Source: Nibricoccus aquaticus (GTDB lineage: Bacteria; Verrucomicrobiota; Verrucomicrobiia; Opitutales; Opitutaceae). From it: a stretch of 64,000 nt of DNA. Shown piece by piece: positions 45,728 through 54,743 of the stretch. Below the pieces are notes generated by a model. The model was not told the origin of the DNA. It saw only the letters and a program-made list of their open reading frames with translations, and ran no database searches. Position 1 is the first letter of the stretch. The number at the start of each line of letters is the position of its first letter. The DNA lies in NCBI RefSeq assembly GCF_002310495.1, contig NZ_CP023344.1, positions 3,365,501 to 3,429,500 of the forward strand, read 5' to 3'. The position numbers and the translations under genes were made by a program.

Positions 45728-46540
45728 TTATTTCTTGGGTAGTTTGGCCTGCTCGGCGTTGAGGCGCTGCTCGATGGAGTTGAGCTGGGCGAAGAGGCGC
45801 TCTTCCATTTTCTTGCGGTCGGAGCTGTTGACGAGGCTCAGGCTGGTGGCGTCTTTGACGACGTTGGCCGGGAGCGAGAGGAGGCGGGTGATGAGGCCCT
45901 GGTCCTTGAACGAAGCGAGGTAGAGGGCGGTGACCTCCTGCGAAAGGCGGAGGGAGTCGCGGGCGACGATCTGGGTGGAGGCGAGGTTGTTATTTAGCTG
46001 TTGATTGCGGGCCATCTCGGCGGTGAGGACGACGCCGAGTTGATCGGAGATGCGCTGGCTGTAGGCGGCGATGGAGTCGCGGGTGAGGTGCTGGTCGCGG
46101 GACATCTCGGCGAGGATGGGCTGGATTTTCTCCGCCATGCGCGAGGAGACTTTGTCGGTCTGTTCGTTCTGGATACGCTCGGCTTCCTCGGGGGTCTTGG
46201 GGAGCGGATTGAAAGGTTGGATCTTGGCGGCGATGGCCTCGGCGAGCTTGTCGTTTTTTTCCTGCTCGGCTTTTTGAGCCTCGGCTTCGGTCATGAAAGC
46301 GTCGGAGGAGCGCTTCTGGATGGCGTCTTTGAGGAGGGTATTGAGGGCGTCGATCTGGCGGTGGGTTTCGTCGGACGAGGCCTTGAGTTCGGCGGCGTGT
46401 TGATCGCGGAGGGCGTCGATGGAGGCTTGATACTTGGCGGCGTCGGCGAGGGATTTTTGGTGGGACCAGAACGCGACACCGATGATGACGATGACGGTGA
46501 TGAGAATCGCGGGGAGCTGCTCTTTAAGTTTTTGCCACAT
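45728..46540 (-). CDS. Membrane-anchored coiled-coil protein of unknown function
   Basis: I prefer the ATG at 46540 because the next residues form a clean anchor (LPAILITVIVIIGVAFW, about 9-25); a start at 46597 is possible. After the anchor the 270-residue protein is almost entirely charged helix. The pattern is rich in Ala, Glu, Lys and Gln (for example AEAQKAEQEKNDKLAEAIAA) and predicts long coiled coils. No catalytic motif is seen. The periplasmic or cytosolic side cannot be settled by eye. Confidence 0.75.
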   Translation of the reverse strand: MWQKLKEQLPAILITVIVIIGVAFWSHQKSLADAAKYQASIDALRDQHAAELKASSDETHRQIDALNTLLKDAIQKRSSDAFMTEAEAQKAEQEKNDKLAEAIAAKIQPFNPLPKTPEEAERIQNEQTDKVSSRMAEKIQPILAEMSRDQHLTRDSIAAYSQRISDQLGVVLTAEMARNQQLNNNLASTQIVARDSLRLSQEVTALYLASFKDQGLITRLLSLPANVVKDATSLSLVNSSDRKKMEERLFAQLNSIEQRLNAEQAKLPKK

Positions 46541-46651
46541 AGAGTTGTCGGGGGGACGGATGGAGAGTGTCGGAGAGGGTGAAGATTGCAATGCCATGGT
46601 TTACGTGGGTTTGCGGTTGTTTTTGAAGAGCGCGGGAGCAGGGTGTGGGTG

Positions 46652-46951
46652 ATGAGTTTGAATCGATGCGAGCAGCAGTTGTTCGACTATGTGCAAAGAA
46701 ATCCCGAGGAGAGACATTATTGGGAGCAGAAAGTTCGTGGGCTCGCGGCGGCGCAGGCGGATGCTCACGCGCTCAGCATGACTTTGGATGGAGAGCTGTG
46801 GCGTTATCTGGAGGAGCGGGCGCGGGTGGTGGCGGAGTTCCGCGACCATGGAGCGCCCGGGGCGAAGCGGGTGAGTCTGCGCAACCTGGCGGAGTATTTG
46901 TTGCGCGTTTGGGTGGAGCCCAAGGCTGCGGCCAAGAAGCGCGTGAACTGA
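46652..46951 (+). CDS. Hypothetical small soluble protein
   Basis: The ATG at 46652 (MSLNRCEQQLFDYVQRNPEE) fits better than the longer frame, whose first 22 residues are not protein-like. The 99-residue product is mostly helical and basic at the end. Features are RHYWEQKVRGLAAAQADAHA, LWRYLEERARVVAEF and LRNLAEYLLRVWVEP. It looks like a conserved small protein of this lineage (inference), with no named domain. It diverges from the coiled-coil gene across 111 bases. Confidence 0.65.
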   Translation: MSLNRCEQQLFDYVQRNPEERHYWEQKVRGLAAAQADAHALSMTLDGELWRYLEERARVVAEFRDHGAPGAKRVSLRNLAEYLLRVWVEPKAAAKKRVN

Positions 46952-47060
46952 CGGACGGGCGTGGGCAGGCGCGGCGGCTAGGAAGACGCGGTGTATCTAT
47001 TGTCTGGATTAAAGAGGCCGGGGCGGCGGACTACACGGAGGTCGTCCCTCCATTAAGGAA

Positions 47061-47465
47061 TCAGGCGCGGAAGGCTTCGTTCATGCGGGTGGCGAAGCGT
47101 GGGGGGGGGCGGACGGGGCGGCCCTGGCGGTCGATGAAGGCGTGGAGGGTTTTCCCCGTGGCGATGAGGGTGTCGCCGTTGAAGAGCTCGTATTCGAGGA
47201 GGATGCGGAGGGTGGGCTTTTCGCGGAGCGTGGTGACGATGGTGATGGTGTCGTCGTAGCGCGCGGGGCGGAGGTAGCGGGCGGTGACTTCGAGGACGGG
47301 GAGGAGAAAGCCCTCGGCTTCGAGTTCGCGGTAAGGAAGACCTTGTTCGCGGAGAAGGGTGGTGCGGCCGATCTCGAACCAAGGGAGGTAGCTGCCGTGG
47401 TAAACGACGCCCATCATATCGGTCTCGGCGTAGCGGACGGTGATCTGGCTGCGGGAGGTGATCAT
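47061..47465 (-). CDS. Acyl-CoA/ACP thioesterase (4HBT, YbgC-like)
   Basis: The 134-residue hot-dog fold protein has VRYAETDMMGVVYHGSYLPW, in which the Asp is the catalytic residue of 4-hydroxybenzoyl-CoA thioesterase-type enzymes and the following Tyr-His are typical. The start ATG at 47465 overlaps the stop of the glycosyltransferase gene by one base (TGATG), so translation is coupled. It hydrolyses acyl thioesters; the substrate may come from the divergent acyl-carrier cluster that begins at 48859 (inference). Confidence 0.9.
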   Translation of the reverse strand: MITSRSQITVRYAETDMMGVVYHGSYLPWFEIGRTTLLREQGLPYRELEAEGFLLPVLEVTARYLRPARYDDTITIVTTLREKPTLRILLEYELFNGDTLIATGKTLHAFIDRQGRPVRPPPRFATRMNEAFRA

Positions 47466-48634
47466 CAAAAAGGAGAGGCGCTGGCTTCGGGCGAAGGATT
47501 GAAGAGGAGGCGGGCGGAGTGTTCCCAGCGGTTGCGGCGGGCCCAGTCGTGGCCGGCGGCGCCGAGTCGGGTGCGGAGAGACGAGTCGCTGATGAGTTTT
47601 TCGAAAGCGGCGGAGAGTTGCGCGGGGTGACGGGGAGGGACGAGGAGGCCGGTGACGTTGTCTATGACGGCTTCGGCTACTCCCCCGACGGAGTGAGCGA
47701 CGATCGGCAGGCCGTGGGCGGCGGCTTCGAGGTAGACCAGGCCGAAGCCTTCGACGCTGTGGCGGTAGTCGATGCTGGTCATGGCGAAGACATCGGCGCG
47801 GTCGTAAACCTGATCGAGCTCGTCGTCGGGGAGATCGCCGAAGAAGCGGACGGGGAAGCCGGCTTGGGAGGCGGCGGTGCGCAGGGAATTTTCGTAGCTG
47901 CTTTTGCCGGAGCCGGGGCCGGTGCCGACGATCCAGTATTCGATTTGAGAGCGGAATCGTGGGGCGAGGGCTTGAAGCGCTTCGAGGGTGATGAGCTGGC
48001 CTTTGCGCGGGTGGAGGCGCCCAACGGTGAGGATGACGAGGCGGTTTTTGGGGGCGGACGGAGCGGTGCTGCTGACGACAGCGAAGTCCGAGCGAAGGGC
48101 ACCGGGGGTGATGAACGTTTTGGCGGCTGCTTCGGGGAAACGTTCGCAGAGCAGGTTTTGGGTGTAGTGAGTCAGGGTGCTGATGCGGGTGGCGTTGCGG
48201 ATGAGGCGGCGGGTGTGGGCGCGGAGGATGTGATTATTGGAAAAGCGCAGGATCTCCGAGCCGTGGAAGGTGAGGACGAGGCGGCGAGGGCGGAAGGTTT
48301 TGAAATACTGGAGGAACATCATCGCGAGCATGGGGCCGGGCTCGGGGAGATAGACGGTGGCATAGCGGAGGCGACGGCGTTGGGCGATGAGCTGGCGTGC
48401 GATGCCGATCTGGCAGGCAATGCCGTGGGTGCCTTTGACGGCGAGGCGGCGGATGTGAAACGGCCAGGGCTTCTCGGCGGTCTCGCGGGCGGACTGGGCC
48501 CAGACCTCGACCTCGTGGCCGAGGCCGACGGCAGCGCGGGCGATCTCTTCGGTGAACGTGGCGATGCCGCCGCGTTTCGGGTAGAATTCGTGGGTGATCA
48601 AAAAGACCGGGTTCAGCGCCTGCCCCTCGTTCAT
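47465..48634 (-). CDS. Glycosyltransferase family 4
   Basis: The 389-residue GT-B enzyme starts at 48634 (MNEGQALNPVFLITHEFYPK). The N-terminal domain has the donor-side GGIATFTEEIARAA. The C-terminal domain has LTVGRLHPRKGQLITLEAL, and the retaining GT4 glutamate region is EGFGLVYLEAAAHGLPIVA. It transfers a sugar to an unknown acceptor. It shares an operon with the thioesterase and diverges from the acyl-carrier/dehydratase gene across 224 bases. Confidence 0.93.
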   Translation of the reverse strand: MNEGQALNPVFLITHEFYPKRGGIATFTEEIARAAVGLGHEVEVWAQSARETAEKPWPFHIRRLAVKGTHGIACQIGIARQLIAQRRRLRYATVYLPEPGPMLAMMFLQYFKTFRPRRLVLTFHGSEILRFSNNHILRAHTRRLIRNATRISTLTHYTQNLLCERFPEAAAKTFITPGALRSDFAVVSSTAPSAPKNRLVILTVGRLHPRKGQLITLEALQALAPRFRSQIEYWIVGTGPGSGKSSYENSLRTAASQAGFPVRFFGDLPDDELDQVYDRADVFAMTSIDYRHSVEGFGLVYLEAAAHGLPIVAHSVGGVAEAVIDNVTGLLVPPRHPAQLSAAFEKLISDSSLRTRLGAAGHDWARRNRWEHSARLLFNPSPEASASPF

Positions 48635-48858
48635 GTGGCGCACATGGAGAGCGTGAAACGCTCCGCTGAAAAGCAAAACCTTGGGTGAAACCGAGCGGTC
48701 GCGAGGATGGGGAGCGTGGCGGTTGCGTTGTGCATCCGCATTTTTCCCTACGGCTCTGTGAGTGTTGGCGGGGAACATTACTCACGCGTATCTGACCAGA
48801 GGCGGGCATATTTCCGTTTACATCATTGGCGAGCCAAACTTACTCCGACGTAATAATC

Positions 48859-49902
48859 ATGGCAGACGTAGCTGAACAGGGCCAGAAACCACGGGACACA
48901 GGGCTGGCCGCACCCAAACCCTTTAGTAGTGCTGAAGACGAAATTGCGCTGCGTGACACGCTGAAACGCTGCTCACCGGCCTCGGTCGAGGCGGCGGTGC
49001 AATTTCGCAAAACCAACGACGCCAATCTCGTGCCTTCGGTGGTGATCGGCGTGATCGAGCGTTTCGTGGAGGCCGACATCCGGCCCAAGCTGCGTCACGG
49101 TGACGATGAGCTGCGACTGGTTGAAGATCTCGGCGTCGATTCGCTGACGATGATGGAGATCGTGATCCTCGTGGAGGATGTGCTCCAGATGCAGATCAAT
49201 AATGAGGAGCTGCGGAATCTGCGCACGGTGGGCGATGTAAAGCTGTTCATCGATTGCAAGGTCCGCGGCCTGCCGTTGCCCAAGCCGACGAAGCACATGC
49301 CGATCGAGCAGATCGCGGCGGTCATGCCGATCCAGCCGCCGTTTCTTTTCCTGAACGAGGCGTCGATCAGCAGCCATGCGGCGCAAGGGAAATACAAGAT
49401 CACGGGGCAGGAATTTTTCCTTCAAGGTCACTTTAAGGATAATCCAGTGATGCCGGCTTCGATGATGTTGGAGGCACTGGGTCAGCTCGGCGTGCTGGCC
49501 TTGATCGAGGGAATCATCCCGGCCGAGGCCGGACGTGTGGTGGACCCGAAGACGATTTTCTTCACGTCGTGCGAGGGCGTGCGCTGCCACCGGGTTTGCA
49601 AACCGGGCGATGTGCTCACGCTTTCGGTGAAGCCTAAGCGCGCGAAAATGCCGCTGGCGACGTTTGAGGGATTGATTCGCGTCGGTCAGGAAAAGGCGGC
49701 TGTCGCTGAGGAGATCACGCTGACTTTCGGTTATCTGGAAGCGGTGGCCACGCCGCCAGCGGCGGAAACGGGCGTCGGCGCTTTGGATGCGGCGGCCGCA
49801 TCTGCTCCGGCTTCGGCAACTGGAAAAGCTTCTGCTGGCTCACCGGCGGTGACTCCGGGACAGGCGGCGGCATTCGTGCAGGTTGGCGTGATGCCTGCCT
49901 GA
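48859..49902 (+). CDS. Acyl carrier protein - FabZ-like dehydratase fusion
   Basis: The ATG at 48859 is preferred to a TTG at 48826. The 347-residue protein has an acyl-carrier domain (about 55-136) with the phosphopantetheine Ser95 in EDLGVDSLTMMEIVI. A hot-dog dehydratase domain (about 145-310) has catalytic-type His191 in QGHFKDNPVMP and Glu205 in MMLEALGQLG. An Ala-rich tail follows. The dehydratase should act on 3-hydroxyacyl chains carried by its own domain. It heads the run carrier/dehydratase, ketosynthase, reductase, glycosyltransferase. Confidence 0.9.
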   Translation: MADVAEQGQKPRDTGLAAPKPFSSAEDEIALRDTLKRCSPASVEAAVQFRKTNDANLVPSVVIGVIERFVEADIRPKLRHGDDELRLVEDLGVDSLTMMEIVILVEDVLQMQINNEELRNLRTVGDVKLFIDCKVRGLPLPKPTKHMPIEQIAAVMPIQPPFLFLNEASISSHAAQGKYKITGQEFFLQGHFKDNPVMPASMMLEALGQLGVLALIEGIIPAEAGRVVDPKTIFFTSCEGVRCHRVCKPGDVLTLSVKPKRAKMPLATFEGLIRVGQEKAAVAEEITLTFGYLEAVATPPAAETGVGALDAAAASAPASATGKASAGSPAVTPGQAAAFVQVGVMPA

Positions 49903-50025
49903 GACGCGCGAGTACCGGCCAACCAAACGCGCTGACGCGTTGACGCAGCTGATCGGTTATAGACTGTCAGAATCAGTTGCGACTGGCCTCCCCCGAGGCT
50001 GGCGTCACCTCTGACTTTTTGCCTC

Positions 50026-51285
50026 ATGCCCAAAGTTTACCTGACCGGCCTCGGCTTCATCACCAGCATCGGCAACGACGTTGCCAGCGTGACGCGCAGT
50101 CTGCGCGAACTGCGGCATGGCATCGAGGTGTACGCGCCGTTTCAGAAGCCGGAGATTCCGGTGAAGGTCGCCGCGCCGGTGAAGGGTTTTCAGACGGACT
50201 CGTACGACTGCGAGGACTGGACGTATCCAGAACGTTACCGGGTGAAGCGCGAGATCCTGCGCGGGATGGGGCCGAATGCGTTCTACGCTTACTGCGCGAT
50301 GCAGCAGGCGCTGGAGGACGCGAAGCTGAGCGAGGCGGACTGGTCCAACGACGACACTGGGCTTTATGCGGCATCGGGGGGCTCGCCTTCTCTGATGGGG
50401 CACATGATCCAGAAGATGCACGCGCAGGGAGTCATGCGCTGTTCGCCGCTGGGGATCGTCGCGGGCATCGCGGGCACGGTGAATTTCAACCTGGTGGCGC
50501 ATTTCAAAATCAAGGGAGCCTCGACGGGCTTCTCGTCGGCGTGCGCGTCGTCGTCGCATGGGGCGGGTTTCGCGTACGATGAAATCGCGCTGGGGCGGCA
50601 GAAGCGGATGTTTGTCGTCGGTGCGGAGGATGGGAACGTGGACAGCATTTTGCCGTTTGCGGGTATGCGGGCGCTGTCGTTGCAGACCGATCCGGCGAAG
50701 GCGTCGCGACCGTTCGATGTGGCGCGTGATGGATTTGTGGGGACGGGCGGCGCGACTGTGCTGGTGCTGGAAAGCGAAGACGAAGTCGCGCGGCGTGGAG
50801 TGAAACCTTACTGCGAACTCGCGGGCTGGGGGCAGGCGTCGGACGGGCACAATGTGGCGATCTCGCATCCGGAGGGGTTGGGGATGCGCGCGGCGATGGA
50901 GCGGGCGCTGAAGGCGGCGAAGGTTTCGCCGGCGGAGGTGGATCACATCAATGCGCACGCGACCTCGACGCCGATCGGGGATTTGTCGGAGGCGAAGGCG
51001 CTGCGCGCGATCTTCGGGCCGTCGGGAGCGAAGCCGCTCGTGAGCAGTACGAAGGCGCTCACGGGGCACGGGCTGTCGCTGGCGGGTGCGATGGAGACGG
51101 GGTTTTGCGCGCTGGCGTTGCGCGAGGGGTTTATCCCGGGGTCGGCGCACATCACGCAGCTCGATCCGGCGTGCGCGGATCTTAACATACCGCTCGTGAC
51201 GCAGGACAAGCAGGCGAACGTGGTACTCAATAACAGTAGCGGCTTTGGCGGGGCGAATGTCTGCCTCGTACTGAAGAAGGCCTGA
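50026..51285 (+). CDS. Beta-ketoacyl-ACP synthase (FabF-like)
   Basis: The 419-residue thiolase-fold condensing enzyme has the triad Cys173 (GFSSACASSSHG), His311 (NAHATSTPIGD) and His348 (STKALTGHGLS). It extends acyl-ACP chains by two carbons from malonyl-ACP. It begins 123 bases after the carrier/dehydratase gene and ends 7 before the reductase. An unusual N-terminal segment (HGIEVYAPFQKPEIPVKVAA) differs from housekeeping FabF as I know it, so a dedicated pathway enzyme is more likely. Confidence 0.93.
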   Translation: MPKVYLTGLGFITSIGNDVASVTRSLRELRHGIEVYAPFQKPEIPVKVAAPVKGFQTDSYDCEDWTYPERYRVKREILRGMGPNAFYAYCAMQQALEDAKLSEADWSNDDTGLYAASGGSPSLMGHMIQKMHAQGVMRCSPLGIVAGIAGTVNFNLVAHFKIKGASTGFSSACASSSHGAGFAYDEIALGRQKRMFVVGAEDGNVDSILPFAGMRALSLQTDPAKASRPFDVARDGFVGTGGATVLVLESEDEVARRGVKPYCELAGWGQASDGHNVAISHPEGLGMRAAMERALKAAKVSPAEVDHINAHATSTPIGDLSEAKALRAIFGPSGAKPLVSSTKALTGHGLSLAGAMETGFCALALREGFIPGSAHITQLDPACADLNIPLVTQDKQANVVLNNSSGFGGANVCLVLKKA

Positions 51286-51292
51286 TCTCAAC

Positions 51293-52135
51293 GTGGCCGC
51301 GAAAGAACTTTCCTCTCGTTATCGCCACGCGTTCATCACGGGCGCGTCGGGCGGGCTGGGGCTGGCGTTTGCGAAGATGTTGCTGGCGGAAGGTATTCGC
51401 GTGACGGGCACGGCGCGCGATGTGGCGCGGCTGGCGAGTCTGGCCAAGGACACGCGCTTCACGCCGCTGGCGCTCGATCTGGCGGACGCGCCAGGAGCGG
51501 AGCGGGCGTTTCGCGAGGCGGAGGTGGCGGCGGGTGAAGGCGGGTTCGATCTGGTGATCAATAACGCGGGGTATGGTTTGTTTGGTGCGTTTACGGAGGT
51601 GGATTTTTCGGTCTGGCAGGCGCAGGTCGATGCGTTGCTCAGTGCGACGGCGCGGCTTTCTCATGTCGGGCTGCGCTCGATGCTGCCACGAAAACGCGGG
51701 ACGTTGGTGAACGTATCGTCGCTGGCGGTGGAGTTTCCGCTGCCGTTTATGAGCGGCTACAACATGGCGAAGGCGGCGCTGTCGGCGCTGAGCGAAAGTT
51801 TGATCTTTGAAACGCGGGGCACGGGCGTCACGGTGATCGACCTTCGTCCGGGAGACTATCGGACGGCTTTCAACCAGGCCATGCAGCCCACCGTTCATCT
51901 CAGTGCCAGCGATCCGCGTCTCGCGTCTGCTTGGCGGGAGCTGGAGTCGCATCTGGCGACGGCGCCACTGGCGGTCGCGGCGGCGCGGGATCTGCGGCGG
52001 GCGTTGATGCGCGGGCGTTCGGGGACGGTGAGGTCGGGATCATTTTTCCAGGCGCGGATCGCGCCCTTGTTTTCGCGGCTGGCTCCGGCCCGCGTGCGTC
52101 GTGCGATCATCGCGCGTTATCAAGGAGCCTCTTAA
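51293..52135 (+). CDS. Short-chain dehydrogenase/reductase
   Basis: The 280-residue Rossmann enzyme starts at a GTG. It has the cofactor loop TGASGGLG (16-23), NNAG (90-93) and the catalytic Ser143, Tyr156 and Lys160 (SGYNMAK). Placed after a ketosynthase, it could be the 3-ketoacyl reductase of the pathway, or the ketone reductase acting on an alpha-oxoamine product. Sequence alone cannot tell. It lies 7 bases after the ketosynthase and 3 before the next gene. Confidence 0.88.
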   Translation: MAAKELSSRYRHAFITGASGGLGLAFAKMLLAEGIRVTGTARDVARLASLAKDTRFTPLALDLADAPGAERAFREAEVAAGEGGFDLVINNAGYGLFGAFTEVDFSVWQAQVDALLSATARLSHVGLRSMLPRKRGTLVNVSSLAVEFPLPFMSGYNMAKAALSALSESLIFETRGTGVTVIDLRPGDYRTAFNQAMQPTVHLSASDPRLASAWRELESHLATAPLAVAAARDLRRALMRGRSGTVRSGSFFQARIAPLFSRLAPARVRRAIIARYQGAS

Positions 52136-52138
52136 AGC

Positions 52139-53398
52139 GTGTCCAAACTCCGGATTCTCGTTCTCACCTCAAGCACGGGCGGCGGTCATGACGCGCGCGC
52201 GCAGGCTTTCGCGGAGTGGTGTTTCCAGCTGTACCGCCACGAGATCGATGTGCGCATCGAGCAGATGCTGGAGAAGTCGTCGTTCGTGAACCGGAGTGGA
52301 GTGAATTTCTACAACTGGATTCAGCGCAAGATGCCGATCCTGCACACGGCGTTTTATACGGTGGTCGAAGTGCTCAGCTTTTTGAACAAGCGCACGGTGA
52401 CGCTTGGGCGCGGTTATTATCTGGAGGTCATCCAGGAGTACCGGCCGCATCTGGTGTTCAGCGTTCACGACTGTCTGAACCGCGGGTATTTTCAGCTCGC
52501 GCGAAAAATCCTCGGCGAGGGCAATGTGCGTTGCGCGACGTATTGCGGGGAGTTTTCCGGTGGCTGGGGTTATAGCTTCAACTGGATCGAGCCGACAGTG
52601 GATCTGTATTTTTCGCGCACGCCGACGGCGATGGATTATGCGGTGAAGCAAGGAATCCCGCGTGAGCGCGCGCGGGTGCGCGGGCATCTGATGTTGCCGC
52701 GCGCGCATCAAGAAGTGATGACGCGCGAGGAGCGCGAGGAGTACCGTGTGAAGAAACTCGGGCTGAGGCGTTCGCGGTTCACGGTTTTTCTGGCGACGGG
52801 AAGCAATGGCGCGAACAACCACTTCGACCTGTTGCCGACGCTGCTGCGCCATGCGGACAAGTGCCAAGTGATCATTATCTGCGGGCGCGATCAGCAGACG
52901 TTTAACGAACTCATTCACTGGCGGGCGAATCATCCGGAGCTGCCGTGCTACATTGAGGCGTACTCTGAGATCGTTCATCTGCTCATGCAGGCGAGCGACG
53001 CGATCGTGAGTCGTGGCGGGACGACCTCGTGCGCGAAGGCGCTGAATTTCCGGTGTCCGATCATCTTTAACGCATTTGGCGGGATCATGCCGCAGGAGTC
53101 GCTCACGTGGAAATTTTTCCGCAACGGTGCGGCATCGGAGAAGATCGCGAGCGCGGGGGATTTTGCGCGGTTGTTCGATCGCTGGATGGGCGAGCCGCAA
53201 TCGTACGCGGAGTATCGGAGAAAATTTCTGGAGCTGCGCTATGACGAAGATCCGACGGTGCTCATCGACGAACTGGTGGGGCTGGCGTGGCAGGCGGGGG
53301 GCGGAACGTTGAACCGGCAGCCGTATCCGCCGCGCAGTGGCGGTGGCAATGGGAGCGGAGCGGCGGGTGAGTCGCATGATCCGCACGGGGTGAGTTGA
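52139..53398 (+). CDS. MGDG-synthase-like (GT28) lipid glycosyltransferase
   Basis: The 419-residue protein starts at a GTG 3 bases after the reductase. The opening SKLRILVLTSSTGGGHDARA is the glycine-rich motif of processive diacylglycerol glycosyltransferases and MGDG synthase. The acceptor region is VVEVLSFLNKR and the C-terminal UDP-sugar region is DAIVSRGGTTSCAKALNF. Family members transfer sugars to diacylglycerol or similar lipids at the membrane surface. It is the strongest hint that this operon makes a glycolipid. Confidence 0.9.
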   Translation: MSKLRILVLTSSTGGGHDARAQAFAEWCFQLYRHEIDVRIEQMLEKSSFVNRSGVNFYNWIQRKMPILHTAFYTVVEVLSFLNKRTVTLGRGYYLEVIQEYRPHLVFSVHDCLNRGYFQLARKILGEGNVRCATYCGEFSGGWGYSFNWIEPTVDLYFSRTPTAMDYAVKQGIPRERARVRGHLMLPRAHQEVMTREEREEYRVKKLGLRRSRFTVFLATGSNGANNHFDLLPTLLRHADKCQVIIICGRDQQTFNELIHWRANHPELPCYIEAYSEIVHLLMQASDAIVSRGGTTSCAKALNFRCPIIFNAFGGIMPQESLTWKFFRNGAASEKIASAGDFARLFDRWMGEPQSYAEYRRKFLELRYDEDPTVLIDELVGLAWQAGGGTLNRQPYPPRSGGGNGSGAAGESHDPHGVS

Positions 53399-53522
53399 AC
53401 GGCCGCTCGCAAGTGAAGGCCGGTGCCGGTGGGATGTGAGAGCCGCGTCGCGGATACGAATCGCTCAACGCGCCGGGACGGCGCGTTCCACCTTGAAGGG
53501 CGGCGGTGGCGCGCCACGCTGG

Positions 53523-54743
53523 GTGGCCTTGTCACACGAGCGCCCCAGCATCGCCTATTTATTCACGCGGTTTCCTCACAGCACGGAGACGTTTCTCCAG
53601 CGCGAGATCGTGGCGATGAAACGGCTGGGTGTGGATCTGCGGCTGTATTCGATGTGGGGCGGAGGCGGGGATTTTCACGGGCTGCACGTGAAGGCGTTCA
53701 ACAAGTGGCGGCTGCTGGAGTTGATCTGGATGATTCCGTGGGTGGCGGTGACGCGGTGGGATGTCTTTGGAGTTGTGTGGCGCGGGCTTTGGACGCGGCG
53801 CGCGCCGTCGTTCATCAATTTTGCGGAGAACATGCTCGGGGCGGGATTCGCGTGCGTGTTTTACCGGGCGTGGCGGAAAGATCCGCCGACGCATGTTCAC
53901 GCGGCGTGGGGCGGGGCGCCGGCGACGGCGGCGTGGTGTCTGGCGCGGATGAACGGACTGCGGTTCAGCGCGGGGGCTCATGCGTATGACATTTATGAGC
54001 ACGGTGGCGACTGGTGGCTGAACGAGAAACTGGCGGATGCGGTGTTCGTGCATACCTCGACAGAGATGGGGAAGGTGTCGCTGGTGGAGCGCGGTGTGAC
54101 GGCGGAGAAGGTGCAGGTGATTCGGCGCGGGCTGGATAAATTTCCCGAGTGGAAGCCGCTGCGGGCGGGGCGTGCGGAGACGCTGCGGATCGTGTGCGTG
54201 GCGCGGCTCGTCGAGAAGAAGGGGCTGGATCATCAGCTGCGGATGTATGCGGCGCTGAAGGCGGCGGGTGTGGCGTTTGAGGCGCGGATCATCGGCGACG
54301 GACCGTTGCGGGAGCCGATGAAGGCGATGAGCGTGGAGCTGGGCGTGAGCGAGTGCGTGGCGTTTATGGGGCATCTGTCGCAGCCGGATGTGTGGGCGCA
54401 GCTGGCGTGGGCGGATGTGCTCGTGCACACGGGTGTGATCGCGCCGAGCGGGGATCGAGATGGGTTGCCGAATGTGATTCCGGAGGCGATGTCGGCGGGC
54501 GTGGCTGTGGTGACGTCGCCTGCGGCGGCTACAACGGAAGCGATTCACGACGGCGAAACGGGGTTGGCTGCGGAGGTGACGGATGTTGCGGCGTGGGTGG
54601 AAGCGTTGAGATTGCTGGCGACGGATGATCAAAAGGCGGAGCGGCTGCGGTGTGCGGCGCGGGAGTGGGTGGAGGAGAATTTCGATGCGCATAAGAACGC
54701 GGCGCGATTGCATGCGCTGTTTATGGAGGCGACGGCGCGATGA
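53523..54743 (+). CDS. Glycosyltransferase family 4
   Basis: The protein is clear from SIAYLFTRFPHSTETFLQRE onward. I place the start at a GTG at 53523; a GTG at 53436 would add 29 basic residues that look non-coding. There is no convincing ribosome site for either. The product has about 406 residues. The donor domain shows RIVCVARLVEKKGLDHQLRM and the EGLPNVIPEAMSAGV-like segment GLPNVIPEAMSAGVAVVTSP. Its stop overlaps the next glycosyltransferase start (ATGA). Confidence 0.88.
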   Translation: MALSHERPSIAYLFTRFPHSTETFLQREIVAMKRLGVDLRLYSMWGGGGDFHGLHVKAFNKWRLLELIWMIPWVAVTRWDVFGVVWRGLWTRRAPSFINFAENMLGAGFACVFYRAWRKDPPTHVHAAWGGAPATAAWCLARMNGLRFSAGAHAYDIYEHGGDWWLNEKLADAVFVHTSTEMGKVSLVERGVTAEKVQVIRRGLDKFPEWKPLRAGRAETLRIVCVARLVEKKGLDHQLRMYAALKAAGVAFEARIIGDGPLREPMKAMSVELGVSECVAFMGHLSQPDVWAQLAWADVLVHTGVIAPSGDRDGLPNVIPEAMSAGVAVVTSPAAATTEAIHDGETGLAAEVTDVAAWVEALRLLATDDQKAERLRCAAREWVEENFDAHKNAARLHALFMEATAR

